Source of the DNA: Adiantum capillus-veneris
Lineage: Eukaryota; Streptophyta; Polypodiopsida; Polypodiales; Pteridaceae
Length of the DNA stretch: 62,000 bases
Direction of reading: 5' to 3'
NCBI GenBank assembly: GCA_014529385.2
Contig: CM043962.1
Span: 49,794,598-49,856,597, forward strand
A program made the position numbers and the translations under genes. The stretch's first letter is position 1, and every line of letters starts with the position of its first letter. A model generated the notes under the pieces. That model was given only the letters and a program-made list of their open reading frames with translations, was not told where the DNA came from and ran no database searches. Shown here in pieces: positions 10,676 to 23,065 of the stretch.

Positions 10676-12567
10676 ATGTGATGAAACTTGGTGGCTAGCA
10701 TATATAGGCTATTTAGAAGCTGTGTGTGATAAGAGATGTTGAGTTTGGTGCCCATATTTGTCCTTGAGACATCCTACGCATAGGATGTCTCCTAATGAAA
10801 ATTATATGGGGAGTGCTACTGGTGCCTGCCTTGAGCCCCCCTGAGTCCCTTTTAAGCATTATTTCAACAAAAAAGTCAAATAGATAGAAAGAAACTCCCT
10901 GTCTGGATTTCAGAGCCTCCAAGCCGTTGTATGACTCATGGAGTGCTTTTCGGTGATGAAATTTCTTGATGTTGGTCTCCATAGCTTCACGGTCGCTTGG
11001 GGATCCTTGCCATATGATTTTTGTCGACTTTGGCTTCACCGGAGCTCCGTTTGGCAATTTGTCGCTCTGGAAGCACCCGTGGTTGCGTTTACATGTTGTC
11101 GATGACTTGTGGTGGTCTACCACCATAGGACTTGGTTGTTGATGGTCTAGAAAAGCCGCTCGTGAAGTTTGGTGGCAAACGGACATGCGGTTTGGCCGTG
11201 AGAGCTATTTGACGCTTTGTGTGTCCAATGCCGTTTCTGAAACTTAGTGCCGCTTCAGGTCACCTTATGGCCATGTGGGATATATAGACTTGTCGAGAAT
11301 GTCGAGATGCTCCTACCCATGAGTTTTGGTAGCATTTGGGCGCCTTTCCGCCGATTTACCATTTGGTGGCCTCTTGCGGGGCTCTAGAAGTTAGGGTTTT
11401 TCCCAATGGTTTTCCGCCGCCTTTGGGCATCCAAGAGTGGTCTCCTAAGCTAGGGTAAGCTGCCAATGAAGCGTCATTGCTTTTGGGTTAGCCGTTAGGT
11501 GGCCACTTCTACTTGTAGGTTTCTATTGCTCGCTTCCCGTGTGAACCCTACACTAGTTTTCGCGACAAAACAACAAACATGCGCGAAAAGCTCAAGGTGG
11601 TGAGCCTACCTCTCATGTCTGGAGCCTGTCGGGTGGTCCTGCGCGTCGTAGAAGCCGCTGGAAGTCTGGTTCGCTCTAGGTGGCAAGAGCTCTCTCTCAG
11701 AAGGAAATAGTAGAAATGAGCTTAAAATGAAGTGAAAAAATCTTATAATGGGGGTCTCCAAACCACTTTCCATGAAATTTGACATGTGCTCCGAACTTCT
11801 TGTGAGATGCGGTTTAGGCTCAAAAACTTGTTGATTTGGACTCCATTTGCCCAGTTTCCGAGAAATTTGACGTTTCGGTCAAAATCCGGCCAAAGCACGC
11901 TTTCCGCTCCATTCACATAATTGCACCCCCATTGTACCATAGGTTTTCCTATAGTCATTGAATATCCCCATATTTTTTGTTTTTCATTACAATCGTTTTT
12001 CACCTGTTTTTTGTATTTTTGAAGTTTTTATGCCGATAATTAGTAAAATTAAAAGAAAAATAGCAAATCAAACCCCAAAAATCCCCAAAAATCATAATAA
12101 CTCAAAAATATCACCGCAAAACACTATATACACTCACATGCAATTTTTATGGCCGGATTTATCCGTTTTACCAATATTTTACCGAAAATGGCTATTTTTA
12201 CTTATATACACACACCTAGGGGCTTAATTTGGCGTTTGGCCCCATATACTTGTAGATTCATGCTGTATAAGGGCATATGTACTTAGGTTAATCCAGAAAA
12301 GTTTGCAATCAAATGACAACCCTTTAAAATAGTTGAAAAACATGCCCTTTTTTGCTCTTTTTTCCATTGGGTCCGCATTTGAGAATGCCTCCCCCCCTCC
12401 TAGCCGGAGTCCTCCCGGACGACGAAGTATCATCTCGGTGTATGTGCCGTGCATGGAGTAAAAATTTATGCTAATGCTTGGCCGTGTAAAGTGGCCCTAT
12501 ATGATGCATATTCAGTCAATACATGGAAAAATCAATGCTGTGCAAGAGGAGGGTATAAGCAAAATGC
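10676..12567. other. Gypsy internal spacer, no gene recognised
   Basis: About 1.9 kb separates the integrase/second protease region from the third ORF. The plus and minus frames are short and show no motif. It contains one copy of the recurring palindrome (10767-10790), just upstream of the third ORF in element direction. This resembles a second leader, perhaps serving a subgenomic transcript (inference). Confidence 0.6.
10767..10790. promoter_or_regulatory. 24-bp near-perfect palindrome upstream of the third ORF
   Basis: It is AGACATCCTACG followed by CATAGGATGTCT: two 12-base arms with one mismatched pair. It matches the palindromes of the gypsy leader at 22.6-23.5 kb, including the following bases CCT. 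It lies about 90 bases upstream of the third ORF start. Confidence 0.85.
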
Positions 12568-13974
12568 TTATTGGCATTCGCCGTCGAGGTTTCCTGTTTG
12601 TTGTTGATTTGGTCGGCAGATTTTCTTTGCAAGTAAAAGTTGTAACTCTACCACTCTCTGTTTGATCGTTTTGCTTTCAAAAGTCGCGTGGTTTGCCACT
12701 ACTGTCGACATGGCCATGGTCGTCTCCTTGGAGAGAATTATCGTGGCGGAATTGGCCATAGTCTTTGTCTCTTTTGCTTTCCATTTGCAGCTTCTTTGTA
12801 GGTTTTTTTCTACTTCCACGGTTGTCATTGTTGTTCCGCTAATCTGCATCCACCTAGATTGGTTTTCCGGTTTCATATTACTGAGCATTCTCTTTGGGAT
12901 CCATATCTTTTTTATTCCCTTGGTTTTTGGTTGAACTGTCTACTGCTGTTGACTTCTTCTGTTGTATTGTGGTTTGTCTACCATGTCACCTCTATCCTTC
13001 CGCACCCATACTTGTTTTTCACAAGTTGCTAACCTTGATCTTTGCACTGCGGTCTATGTTGTTTTATGTTTGTAGTGAACATGGTTGACAATTCCCTGTT
13101 TGTTCGCCATGGGTATCGTGTTATTCTTTATTGGCACCCATCCTTTTGGTTCTTTATCCAGTGATTGTGGTGCTGCCATCTGATTCTTCTGGGGTTACTG
13201 AGCAAAGGCTACCACCTATTGTTCTTGTGCATGCTGAATTTTTACCGCATCCACGTTCCAATCTATCTACACATTATACTCTTTTTGCCATGGTTGTCTC
13301 AACAACATGGGGTGTTGTGTGCTTTCATCCTCAACCACATAAAACTTGCGTGGGTAAATATATTGATGTAATTGTACATGCAATATAATCCAACCCAATG
13401 TTTTTAGCGAATGTGATGTACTACTTTCCAGCACTTGTGGAGTAGGATGTAGTTGACCATTGGGCTTGAGCTGTTTGTATAATCTGTAAGAGATTAGATT
13501 TGCTTGAGCTCCAGAATCAAGCAATGCCGTCGATTCAACTTGATTGTTACCCACTTTGACTGCAATTATTGGCTCCACTGTGTCTTTATCGAAATTTGTT
13601 AGTCGAATAGCATTTATTCGCAACGGTGATCCACCTTGTTGTTGTCGTCGTAGAAGACATCTTTTTGCAATGCGTTCTTTTGATTCTGCTTGGGCCTCTT
13701 CTTGTATCCTCTGTTTCTCCCTCATCCGTTGTTTTTCTTGATGTATTTGTTGAAGCATATCCTGTGTTAGTGGTAAATGATACTTTTTTAATCGACACCC
13801 ACTAATCCAATTTGGCATTTCTTCACCTGCTAATGTAGCAAGCTTAACAGCTCCACTTTGCGATAAGTCACTAATCACAAAGGGTCTCATCCCCCACTTT
13901 TTAAGTTTCTTAGCATGTTGCTTCAAGGTATAAACAAGTACATAATCACTTGTTTTGAACTCTTTTGTGTGCAC
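12568..13974 (-). pseudogene. Gypsy integrase C-terminus fused to a second retropepsin-like domain and a basic tail
   Basis: The open frame 13974-13267 begins with the integrase C-terminal, SH3-like region (YVLVYTL, KKWGMRPFVI, ISGCRLKKYHLP, residues 10-68). After a charged Arg/Gln linker comes VGNNQVESTALLDSGAQANL, with the aspartic protease signature DSG at residues 153-155. LRQPWQKEYNV follows, matching the family's second conserved block. The same frame continues past stops at 13264-13266 and beyond with a basic, Trp-containing region to 12568 (WVPIKN, IWIPKRM). The canonical gypsy protease is separately present at 17.9-18.6 kb, so this is a second protease-like domain. It may be a functional duplication, a remnant of a recombined gag-pro, or a domain peculiar to this family. 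Confidence 0.7.
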
Positions 13975-14238
13975 ATGCTTGTCAAAAAACTCTTTTTGTC
14001 TTCTCTTTTTAGCATAGATCGAAGCTACAGCTCTTAATCAAATTTCATCTAGCTTTTCAAGATCATCTATTCTTGAAGAGAGCTCATGCCCTATCCATTC
14101 TAAGATTTTTGCTACTTGTAGAGTTGGAATTAAAAACTCTATGGGTAATATAGCGTTTAGACCAAAGACCATGTTGTATGGTGTTGTTCCTATTGATGTT
14201 CTGTAAGCTACCTTATATGCCCATAGTGTTGAGTGTAA

Positions 14239-15161
14239 CTACTGATCCCAGTCTGTCGTTGACTCTGATACAATTTTAGTCAGAACAGTGCATAGTGTTT
14301 TATTTGTGGCCTCAGCTTGTCCATTTGCATGTAGATGATATAGAGCAGGTTTTCTATGTATGACCATGAATTCCTCTAACAGATATTCAATGACTTCATT
14401 ATGAAAATGTGTTCCTCGATCACTGACAATTTCTATTGGTAATCCGTATCTTACAAAGACATTCTCATACAAAAATTGTGCAGTGGTTCGTGCGTCTGCT
14501 TTTTGTGTTGCCTTGGCTTCCGCCCATTTTGTGAGATAGTCCGTAGTCACAATGATATATTGGGTATGGGTGCGATATGCAGGGGGTGAAATAGGCCCCA
14601 CAAAATCAATGCCCCATTTTGCAAATGCCCTTGCTCCCATCATGGCCGTAGTGGCATCTCATCTCTCTTTATCGGCACCTTGGTGCACTGGCATGCGTCA
14701 CAACGCTTTACAAACTCCTCAGTATCCATATGCAATGTAGGCCACCATATTCCTGCGGTTAAGACAATTTTTGCCGTCTTATCGCTCGAAAAATTGCCTC
14801 CACTTATTCCTCCATGTGCGTGTTCTAGAATCAACAACTATTCACTTTCACTTGCACAGATTCTAAGTTGATTGTCCTTTCCTCTCTTATAGAGTTGATT
14901 CCCAATTAAATTAAAGTCGCGGGCCTCCAGCTCTATAGCCCTTTTTTGTGCTTTTGTTATGTTTTTAAGGAATATCCTTGTTGTTAAGAAATCAATGATA
15001 TATTGACTCCATGCAGGTGCAATGTTTACCTGAAACAATGTCGCATGATCCACCGGTCGTTTGGCACTACATATAGTACAATTGTTAACATAAGCATGTG
15101 TGTCAGCATACACAGTTGGCCAATAAACCCCTAATTGTTTCAGTCGTTGGTGTGTTTTCAT
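14239..15161 (-). pseudogene. Gypsy integrase: zinc-binding region and DD35E core
   Basis: The catalytic core is open from 14643 to 14239 (134 residues), with D13 in GIDFVGP, D75 in SDRGTHF and E111 in GQAEATNKTL. The spacing of 35 between the second Asp and the Glu is canonical. Upstream, 14837-14640 carries HAHGG...GIWWPTLHMD...CDACQ, the HHCC zinc-binding module. A further upstream segment (15161-14838) has another WPT...CTIC unit. At least one frame change (near 14640) interrupts the region, so it is inactive as it stands. Integrase would join the cDNA to host DNA. Confidence 0.9.
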
Positions 15162-15348
15162 TGTTGAACAATGAAATGCACAATCTTGGACGTGTGTTTC
15201 TTCAAGATAACACTAGAATGCCTCTGGATTTATACATAATCGTAGAATTTGGTCCGAGCCTAGATGATACAGTCATCCTGCAATCAACTGGAAGTTTTTT
15301 GGTTGTCAAATTGTTTGTTGTTTGGATCGGTCTTCCTTGTTATCCAAT

Positions 15349-17000
15349 CTACCTCCAAAAGGAAAGAATGCTAACAATTTCCTGAGACCATTTGGGTATC
15401 ATTTTAATATTGAAAAGATAAGCATCAGGTATGTCATCATCCACTCCTTCAGGAGCTTCCCCGTTTTGCAACCTTGAAAGATGATCCGCTCGTAGATGAG
15501 TTTTACCCTTTTTGACCACCACTGTGAAGTCAAATTCTAGCAAACCATCGTACAATTCTCCCAGTATTGCATGGTTTATTTAATAGATACAAAAGAGCTT
15601 GATGATCTATGAAGAACATAAATTTTTTTGCGAGCAAATAATGTCGAAATTTGTTTACAGCATAAATCATTTCTAACCCCTCTCTTTCAGTGGTTGTGTA
15701 GTTCTTTTCTGCACTGTTTAACTGTCGGCTTGCATAACAAACTGGGAAATCCATTGTTTTATCTCCAGGTTGAGCCAGAATACTCCCGATTGCATATGCA
15801 GATGCGTCAATGTGAACATGGAATATCTTTTCCCAATCTGGTGCTTTAAGTACAAGTGTTGATACAAGGTTTTCCTTAAGCTTTTGGAATGAAGTTTCAC
15901 ACTCCTCAGTCCAATCGAAATTGACTAATAAGCGATACAGAGGTTATGCAATGACTGCATACATATATATGAATCTTCGATAATATCCAAGGTATCCCAT
16001 GAAGGATTGCACTTGCATACATATATATGAATCTTCGATAATATCCGAGGTATCCCATGAAGGATTGCACTTGTTTTGCATTAGTAGGCCTTGGCAAGTC
16101 TACTATGACTCTGATTTTGTCTAGGTCAGTGGTTATGCCATTTCTTGAGACAATATGTCCTAAGATGCGGCCTTGCCTAACCATAAAAATGCGCTTTTTC
16201 GGGTTAAGACAGATTCGATATGTTCTGCACTTCTCAAATACCTTTTGTAAATGGTCAATATGTTCTTCTCGTAGAAGAGAGTGGACACAGAGATCATCCA
16301 TATATATTTCTAAGAATATTCTCAGGTATTCTTTGAACGCATGAGTCATTAACCTTTGAAAGGTAGTTGGGGCATTGGTCAAGCCAAAAGGTATAACTCT
16401 ATACGCATATATTCCCCATTCTGTGGCAAATGCTGTTTTGTGTTGATCCTCTATTGCAATTGCCAGTTGGTTATACGCTGAAAACCCATCTAAAAAGGAT
16501 TAAGCCCGTCTCCCAACCACCCTCTCAAGTACATTTTCTGTGATCGGCAAGGGATAATTATCCCTTATGGTGGCTGCATTTACTTTTTTGAGGTTCACAC
16601 ACACACACACGCAACTTTCCGTTGTTTTTGGGGACAACCACAATTGGTGACATCCAATCTGTATGCTCGATTTCATAGATGAATTCACCATCCATTAGGT
16701 TGTCAATCTTCTCTTTGATTCGTTTAGCAAATGTGTCATTATATGTGTAAGGACATTGTTTGCTAGGCTTGGCATCTGATTTCAACGATATTGTATGTTG
16801 GCATATCAATGGATCAACTCCTTTGAGGTCTTTGTAGGACCATGCAAACACATCTTTATACTTCTTGAGAAGTTGTGTTAGCAGTTCTTCTTCTTCAGGC
16901 TATAAATCAGTTGCTATATAGACCGGATGAGGCTTTTCGCTTGGCTCAGCGAGGTCTATCCGTTTTGCATTCTCCGGCCCATCGTAAGATTCCTGGTTTC
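15349..17000 (-). pseudogene. Gypsy reverse transcriptase and RNase H, broken
   Basis: Reading leftwards from about 17000: a KDVFAWSYKDLKGVDP segment starts RT (16851 frame), followed by SPIVVVPKNNGKLRVCV, KVNAATIRDNYPLPI, FGLTNAPTTFQRLM and the catalytic YMDD at 16304-16293. GRILGHIVSRNGI and the thumb follow. RNase H is represented by YASRQLNSAEKNYTTTEREG and FFIDHQALLYLL (15754-15530). Frames change at least five times (16851, 16691, 16382, 15900, 15754, 15555), and a 58-bp tandem duplication breaks the thumb. The frame breaks at 16.5-16.7 kb lie near a short CA repeat. Confidence 0.92.
15957..16072. repeat. 58-bp tandem duplication within gypsy RT
   Basis: The unit starting GCATACATATATATGAATC occurs at 15957 and again at 16015, nearly identical. 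Its length is not a multiple of three, so it shifts the RT frame. Confidence 0.92.
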
Positions 17001-17036
17001 TTCTTTCCCTGACTGGTGGTGTCATTATAATTTTTT

Positions 17037-17843
17037 TTATAACTGGATGGTGAATTTTTGATAGTGGGGTGGTACATTCATGTTTCCTTTTTCGGACTCC
17101 TCCTTACCATCACTTTCTCCCTCAGTAGTCCATACCTCTCGTAACGACCATTTTAGTTCTTGATATTTCTTTTTACGCTCCAATTTGGTCCACTCGGGGT
17201 CTGTTGTTTTTTCCTGTTTTGATTTTTGAGATTTTTTTGATTTTGTTTCTGTTTTATCTTTTCGTGCTTGTTTTATTTCCTCTTGCGTCCCTTTCCTTCG
17301 AACTCTCGAGAATCTTCCTGATATTTGGTCTTTTACACAATCCTCTGCTTTGACAAGCATTAGATAGTGAGTTTTATCTTTTATCCTGGGCATAAGGTTC
17401 TCTCTCATTTTGTTTTCTACTTGTTTTTTTCTATAGCGTTCATGGCGTCTAGGGTGCTGATTGGCAAAATCATAAAACTTGATATTCGTTGTTTTCTCCC
17501 CACGCTCGCTTGAGCTGTCTGAACACTCGTTATCCGCATCGTTATTTACCTGCAGATATCCAGAGGAGTTATAAAACTCTTCTTGTTCTGGTGGTTCTAC
17601 AACCTCATCTCCTCTTGGTATAAGGCTTACCATGTAATAGGGTAGCACATCATAGCCATCCTTATCGCAAAATTTTGTCATTGGACTATCTGTAATGGTA
17701 CAGACGTCCAATGTTGCTAGTATGTGACAAGGTTCTAAGGCATCTTTGGGAAAAGGTTTCGGAATATAATCCTTGTCCTCAATAGCTCTTTCTAAGACGC
17801 ATTCCTCTCTTTTTAAGCTCCCACAATGTGAAGCTCCGCACAT
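17037..17843 (-). pseudogene. Gypsy pol linker between protease and RT (charged region)
   Basis: This is an open frame of 268 residues with no recognised enzyme motif. The first third is of mixed composition (PRGDEVVEPPEQEEF). The remainder is very rich in Lys, Arg, Glu and Ser (SKKSQKSKQEKTT). It lies between the protease and RT and in the same direction, so it belongs to the polyprotein. It may be a spacer or an RNA-binding region. Confidence 0.6.
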
Positions 17844-17867
17844 CCATAGCTCTTATTTTTTCCCTAA

Positions 17868-18606
17868 CTATGGTGGGAGTTCGGACCCTGCCAATGTAGC
17901 TGAATCAAACTCTTCCATTGGTGTCTGGTTCACATCTTTGTAACTATGGTCTTTTAGGTGTATTTTGGTTGTAGTCTCGCCATGTCTGAGGTATATGTGG
18001 TCGTAACCCCAATCCTGGACCATCTTTAATTGTCTCATGAATGGTCTTCCCAAGATGATCTCATAATTGTTCTTTTTGTCGAAATCGACTATTGCAAATG
18101 TATGCTCATGCTCGATTCCACACGAGGTGACAATTACTTTTTCTAAAAGTCCTAGAGGCTTTTCCATGAACCCATCCCAGTTGCAATTTCATTCTAGTAG
18201 CTCTCAAAGCCGGTTTTCCCTATTTTTTCCAGATTTCCTTGGTGTCGATAGCGACTCCTTCTCCACTATCAAGAATAGCTTTGGAAACTACTCCTTGGAA
18301 TTCTATTGGTAGTGTGGTGTTTCCATCTTCTCCCTCGCAATATTCTCCAACCTTGTTTAAAGGTACTGGCCTAGTGTTTAGTTGAGGCTTGTCCAATTCT
18401 CTGATCCCTTCTTGAAGCTTCGAGGTGGGGTCTTTTACTCCAAATGTTTCTAAGCATTTACCTACAGTGGTCCACATGTTTGGTCGTAACCTCAGGAGTT
18501 TAGCTAATGTGATTGTGCATGCCACCGGGGTGGAAAATAACTCAATCAACCCTTGTGAATCCATCACTCTGTTGGAAGAAAGTCTTTGAGATGGGATTGC
18601 TCTCAC
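17868..18606 (-). pseudogene. Gypsy aspartic protease (first, canonical position)
   Basis: The frame 18606-18220 ends in the protease N-terminal half, with LPIEFQGVVSKAILDSGEGV and catalytic DSG at residues 113-115. After a frame change the frame 18167-17868 gives the second half, with NNYEIILGRPFMRQL, the usual ILGRPF block. Between gag and RT, this is the normal protease that would mature the polyprotein. Confidence 0.85.
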
Positions 18607-18791
18607 CTCAGACTTGGCTTCATACTCTCCTAGTTATGAGGGTAGAGTTTTTAGCGAGTCTGGTTGGCTGTGCCCCGAACTAATTGATCCCTGGTCTCCC
18701 TCTTGTGAATGCATATCAAAGTTCATTTGTGATCTTGTCTCAAATTCTTCAATAGGAGTTAAGATCTCATTTTTCTCTTTTCTCGTGCTAT

Positions 18792-20973
18792 TCATGTGTT
18801 GTTAGCTTCGTTGGAATCACGGATTTGCTTCCACAGGTCATCTAGACCGTTACAATCCTTACCTATTTCTACCAAGGTTTTATGTTGAAAACCATCAATT
18901 GTCTCATCCGTTGTATTCATCACTATGATAGGTTCTCTCCTAGACTCAGAGGTAGTCGTGAGTCTCTCCTTCGTGTCTACTTGTTTCTCTAAGGTTGGTT
19001 TGATAGGGGTTGGAGCTGGTACTTCATGCCAACTTGCAGGTTTACCAAGAGGGTTTTGTATCAAGGATTGAGCTCTTTCAATCATCTTTCAACACATTTC
19101 CAACTTCTGTTTTTCTATTTCGGCATATGGATAATTCATCCATGTTTGCTCTTGGGTTTGGTTGTTTTTGAGTCTGGCTTCGTAAGCTTTTAAAAGTGCG
19201 TCTAACTGCTCATTACCTTTTCTGCCAACACTGATCCTCCTGATCTTGCACTTTTGGGTTCTGCTATTTCCTTGGGTGTATGGTTTCCGCATTGTTTGAG
19301 CTTAGACTAGCTAGATCCTCTAACCGCTCTAATCTATCCTTGGTGTGTTTTAACTCCTCGGATAGAGCCGTTTGCTCTCGTTCTCTCCTGGCTTTCATAC
19401 GCGCCTTTCTAGCTTTCCAAGTGTTTCTCTGATTTTTCATTTCTGAAGTTGGGGCATCGGTTGTTGGCTCTTCAATGGGTTCATTCTTCATTCTTTGAGC
19501 TTGGGCTTGTGTCACTGCCTAAATAGATATTACTATCTCATTTTTTGACCCTCCACTAGAAGGCACTGATTCCAGCATGTTCAAGGTAGTTTTTGCTCCT
19601 TTGCTCGGGTTCTTAGGGAAATTAGGAATCAAATGAGTAACTCCACACTCGGTGCAATATGCGTTGACTCTAATGATTTCATCATGAGGATAGTCTCTTA
19701 GCCAATGGTCTCCACCACACTTGTAGCAGGGTCCCTTAGGCTGTTGAGGTGCTCCTTGAACTCCTCTTTGTTGATATGCATGTCTCTACCCGCCCATGCC
19801 TCCGTTGGCTATGAACAACAATTTTCGTTCATCCAAGCTATATATTCCTTCTCTTGCTGCCTGTGCAGCTGTTGGTGGTCCTGAACTTCCCATCATGCTC
19901 CATGGTTCGGGCGTTGGGGGTGCTTCTGGTGGATAATAGATAGTATTTGCAGCATATCCATTGGGATCTTCATAATATGCATGCATACGCACCAAAGCCT
20001 TCTCTTCTGGCTCAGTTACTGTTGGTGTGTATCTTATGCCGACTGGTCGTAATCCTGGTAGGGGTGGTTGCTGCCCCAACACTGGTTGTGGTCTTTCTAC
20101 ACCTACAGGTCCTGTTAGGTTGCTTGCTTGATACCTAGGCATCGGTGGAAGTTGAGGAGATGCTACCTGAGCTTGGGGAGCATAAGGTCGTTCTCTCACA
20201 TGTCCCTTGTTATAATAACATTCCCTCGTCACATGGTTTGTCCATTTTTATTCAATAGCACACCACTTTGGCTATTCAGCCTGAGGTTTGGCATACAAGT
20301 TAATCTTTTTTAGCACTTCTTTTACAAGCTGCTCTTGGTTTACTACTACTCCTTTCGGTGCTATCTTAGCGGACTTGCTTCCACTTTGTTGTGAGGATGA
20401 ATTGTCATCAAGATCCTTGAATTCACCCTCCTTGTAGACCGCACAATTGTCTACAAGGTAAAGAGCCTCTTTAGTTAACTCATTTAACGTCGTACTCCTC
20501 TTCATATGTAAGTCCTTTTGGAGATGTGCATTTCTTAGTCCTTGAATAAATATAAGCATAAGTCTGGACTTAGTTGGCAGTTCTTCCACAGGTTAGAACT
20601 TAACATACCTTTTTAGTCGTAGGGCTGCCTTTCGCACATATTTCCCTTCTTTCTGTTTGAATTTATGGATTTGTGAGACTGTATTATGAGCTATCCCCCT
20701 TTGTGATAATTCCTCAATAAACTCGTCAAACACCTCCTCCATAGACTCAAAGTCTCTATGCTCCACAGAGTCAAACCAAGTAGCTGCATCCTCCTCTAGG
20801 GTCATTCCAAACCCTGCAAATTGGGTAGGGAAGTTTAACACCTCTTCAGCTCTAATTACACGCACAAAGGCTACTACATGATCTCTAGGATCTCTGTTTC
20901 CCGTGTATTTCTTGTTTATCCATTTTTGCACCTGAGAAGGTCTAATTCTACGATGGTTTACAAATCTCATCAT
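18792..20973 (-). pseudogene. Gypsy gag: capsid-like domain, proline-rich spacer, zinc knuckle, coiled coil
   Basis: The frame from 20973 carries the retrotransposon gag domain (ATWFDSVEHRDFESMEEVFD and KFKQKEGKYVRKAALRLKRY). After one stop (20590-20592) the same frame continues to 20272 and then as a Pro-rich segment (20232-19786). Around 19690-19737 it reads CYKCGGDHWLRDYP, a zinc knuckle whose last Cys is Tyr. A Lys/Arg/Glu coiled coil follows (19515-19264), then a frame change and the segment 19292-18792. Gag would form the particle and bind RNA. In-frame stops make it a pseudogene. Confidence 0.85.
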
Positions 20974-21255
20974 TGGATCTCCTCGTCCTAATTGATATAC
21001 CTCCTCTGGCCTTCAGTAGTGGGAGGGTTCCTCCCCTAGGTGGTGCTCCTAAGCCATAATTTCTAACGGTTTTTGCAAGAGATGGTTCATCTCGTCAAAC
21101 TCGTTCAATGGGTGGTCTTCCAGGCTCTGTTGACCCATGAGTTTTTGGCTTACTCTCACCTTGATACCGTGAATAGAGTGGTGGTTCTTGTAAATCCCTT
21201 AGCCCTCGTGTGGCTGGATAGCCATCTCAGTTTCGGTCTTGTCTAACGTTGCGCT

Positions 21256-22225
21256 CTATCGAAGCCATGCCTGCAACGATGGCTCAGTTGCTGGTTGGTT
21301 TTGGTGGTTGAACGTCTGTTGTCGGGTAGAATGTGAGGCCGCGTCATACTCTTCTGAAAATGGATTTGTCAATTTTCTAGGGGTGTATGTGACCCTTGAC
21401 ACTTCTTCGGGGGCATATGTTGATGTATCTAGAACTGTTGCCTTTTCTACCTCCTCTGGGAGAATACATTTGTATTCTCGCCCGTACCTATCAACAAAAA
21501 CAATATCCTTCCCCATAGCAATTTCATAAGAGAATTAAGTAAAGAACCTTGTATTTGATTAATTCGTTTGGGTAGGGTTATTTGCAACAAAAGTAAGAAA
21601 CTACTCCCTCACTCTCATACTTGTAAATTCCCACATTCTCATTATAGGTTGAGACCCTGGTTGTTTTCTTATCATACATAAAAAGAGCTCCAGGTAGATC
21701 AATGTTTGGAGGCAGTTCTTGAGTTTCTGAAACCATTTTTCCTTTTGCCACATTATCTCCATATCTATTGTAATCCTCAGGGTTACTAACTATCAGATAG
21801 TGGTTCCCCTTTTCGTCTCGGAATCTATCTCCATCATCATAGACTCGAATTATCTCCAGTCTCTGAGCAGGTCTTTCTTCTATACAAATACACTTGCATC
21901 CTTGATAGTCAGAATAAACTAGGGCTCCCCTAGAGTTTGTTCCTTCTAAGAAGATTATAGTGAACTTGAAATCGCTCAAAGGATTTTGGGAGGTGCTTCC
22001 TCCTAGCATTGGTCCTTTATCGGAGAAACCTCCTGGTTGTTGACTACCCATCATGAAGAAGGACTTGTCTGATGAAGTGTCAATATCACTACCCTCCTCA
22101 ATAATCGGTGCTAGTGGATCTAGCCTTGCCTGAGTTGCACTCTCCTCGGTGGACACTAAGCTACCTTGATCACTTGCCACCTTTTGATCTCTAAGAATGT
22201 GTCTTCCTGATCTTAAATTCATCAA
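21256..22225 (-). pseudogene. N-terminal gag-like ORF of the gypsy element (MNLRSGR start)
   Basis: The frame 22225-21578 (215 residues) begins MMNLRSGRHIL. The LRSGR opening is common in gag proteins of plant gypsy elements. Charged and Gly/Ser-rich stretches follow, with no enzyme motif. A second frame, 21516-21256 (MGKDIVFVDRYGREYKC), continues in the same direction and is linked to the main gag through a broken stretch at 21.0-21.25 kb. It may be the gag N-terminus or a separate small ORF ahead of gag. Confidence 0.6.
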
Positions 22226-22642
22226 ACTTAGTAATGCAACTTATCACAAATTCAACCACTCACCTGGCAAAGGATTAGTTTCCGCACAACTTCTTGCTTT
22301 GCCGCTGAATATACCTATACACAAGCGTTTAATTTCGGCAATTGAATCAAAGCATTTAACTGCTAGAGGTGTTCTTAGTAATGATTGGTATAACTGGAGG
22401 GTTAACCTCAACCACTATTGTATTTTATACACTTATGATGTTCTTGATTAGGTCTGCTAATCTGGAACTGTACTTCCCTCGGATGTTGGTCAATTTACAT
22501 GGAAAGTATTGATTCCGTCTTTGCTCCGTCAAAAGGTCAAACAAGGTCCAATTTCACTTCTGAAAGAAGTTCTAGAACTCTTATGTCAACTGGAACCTCA
22601 CCCTATTTCCTCTGTCAGCTTTTCACTTCACTAAGCCCCTGT

Positions 22643-22666
22643 AGACATCCTACATGTAGGATGTCT
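22643..22666. promoter_or_regulatory. 24-bp perfect palindrome
   Basis: It is AGACATCCTACA followed by its exact reverse complement, flanked by CCTGT on the left and CCTG on the right. The same flanks recur at 23486-23509. Confidence 0.92.
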
Positions 22667-22916
22667 CCTGCTCTGTTTTGCCTAGATTTTTCACTATAGA
22701 TTCCCCTTGATGTACTGAGTCCACAACTATTTTTACTTTTTGATTTGGACACCTACAAGCTGGTCAATGGCTCAGAAATCTGTTCCAGCAGCCTGATGTT
22801 GGTCTGACCAATCAAATCAACTCCAAATTGGACCAAAACTGGGTAGGAGGCTTGTCTCAGGCTATACAACACCCTGCTATGCCTACAGTCAGTTTTTGGC
22901 TTCAATTTCATGCATT

Positions 22917-22940
22917 AGACATTCTACACGTAGCATGTCT
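22917..22940. promoter_or_regulatory. 24-bp imperfect palindrome
   Basis: It is AGACATTCTACA followed by CGTAGCATGTCT. Two pairs are mismatched, so this copy is partly decayed. Confidence 0.8.
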
Positions 22941-23041
22941 AACTGCTCAAAATGGCTTCAAATGCAAAGCACAGACTCCCCTTAAGGTGCTGATCACTTT
23001 GTTATGCTCAAATCTGGGTTTGGAGTGCTAAATTACACAGA

Positions 23042-23065
23042 ATACATCCTACGCGTAGGATGTCT
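23042..23065. promoter_or_regulatory. 24-bp near-perfect palindrome
   Basis: It is ATACATCCTACG followed by CGTAGGATGTCT, with one mismatched pair. The centre is CGCG. Confidence 0.88.

Noticed and set aside
12662-13388. Plus-strand membrane-like proteins (hydrophobic frames at 12662-12934 and 13131-13388)
   Set aside because: They lie antisense to the frame that follows the second protease domain; their hydrophobicity comes from the complement of a Lys/Gln/Asn-rich sequence.
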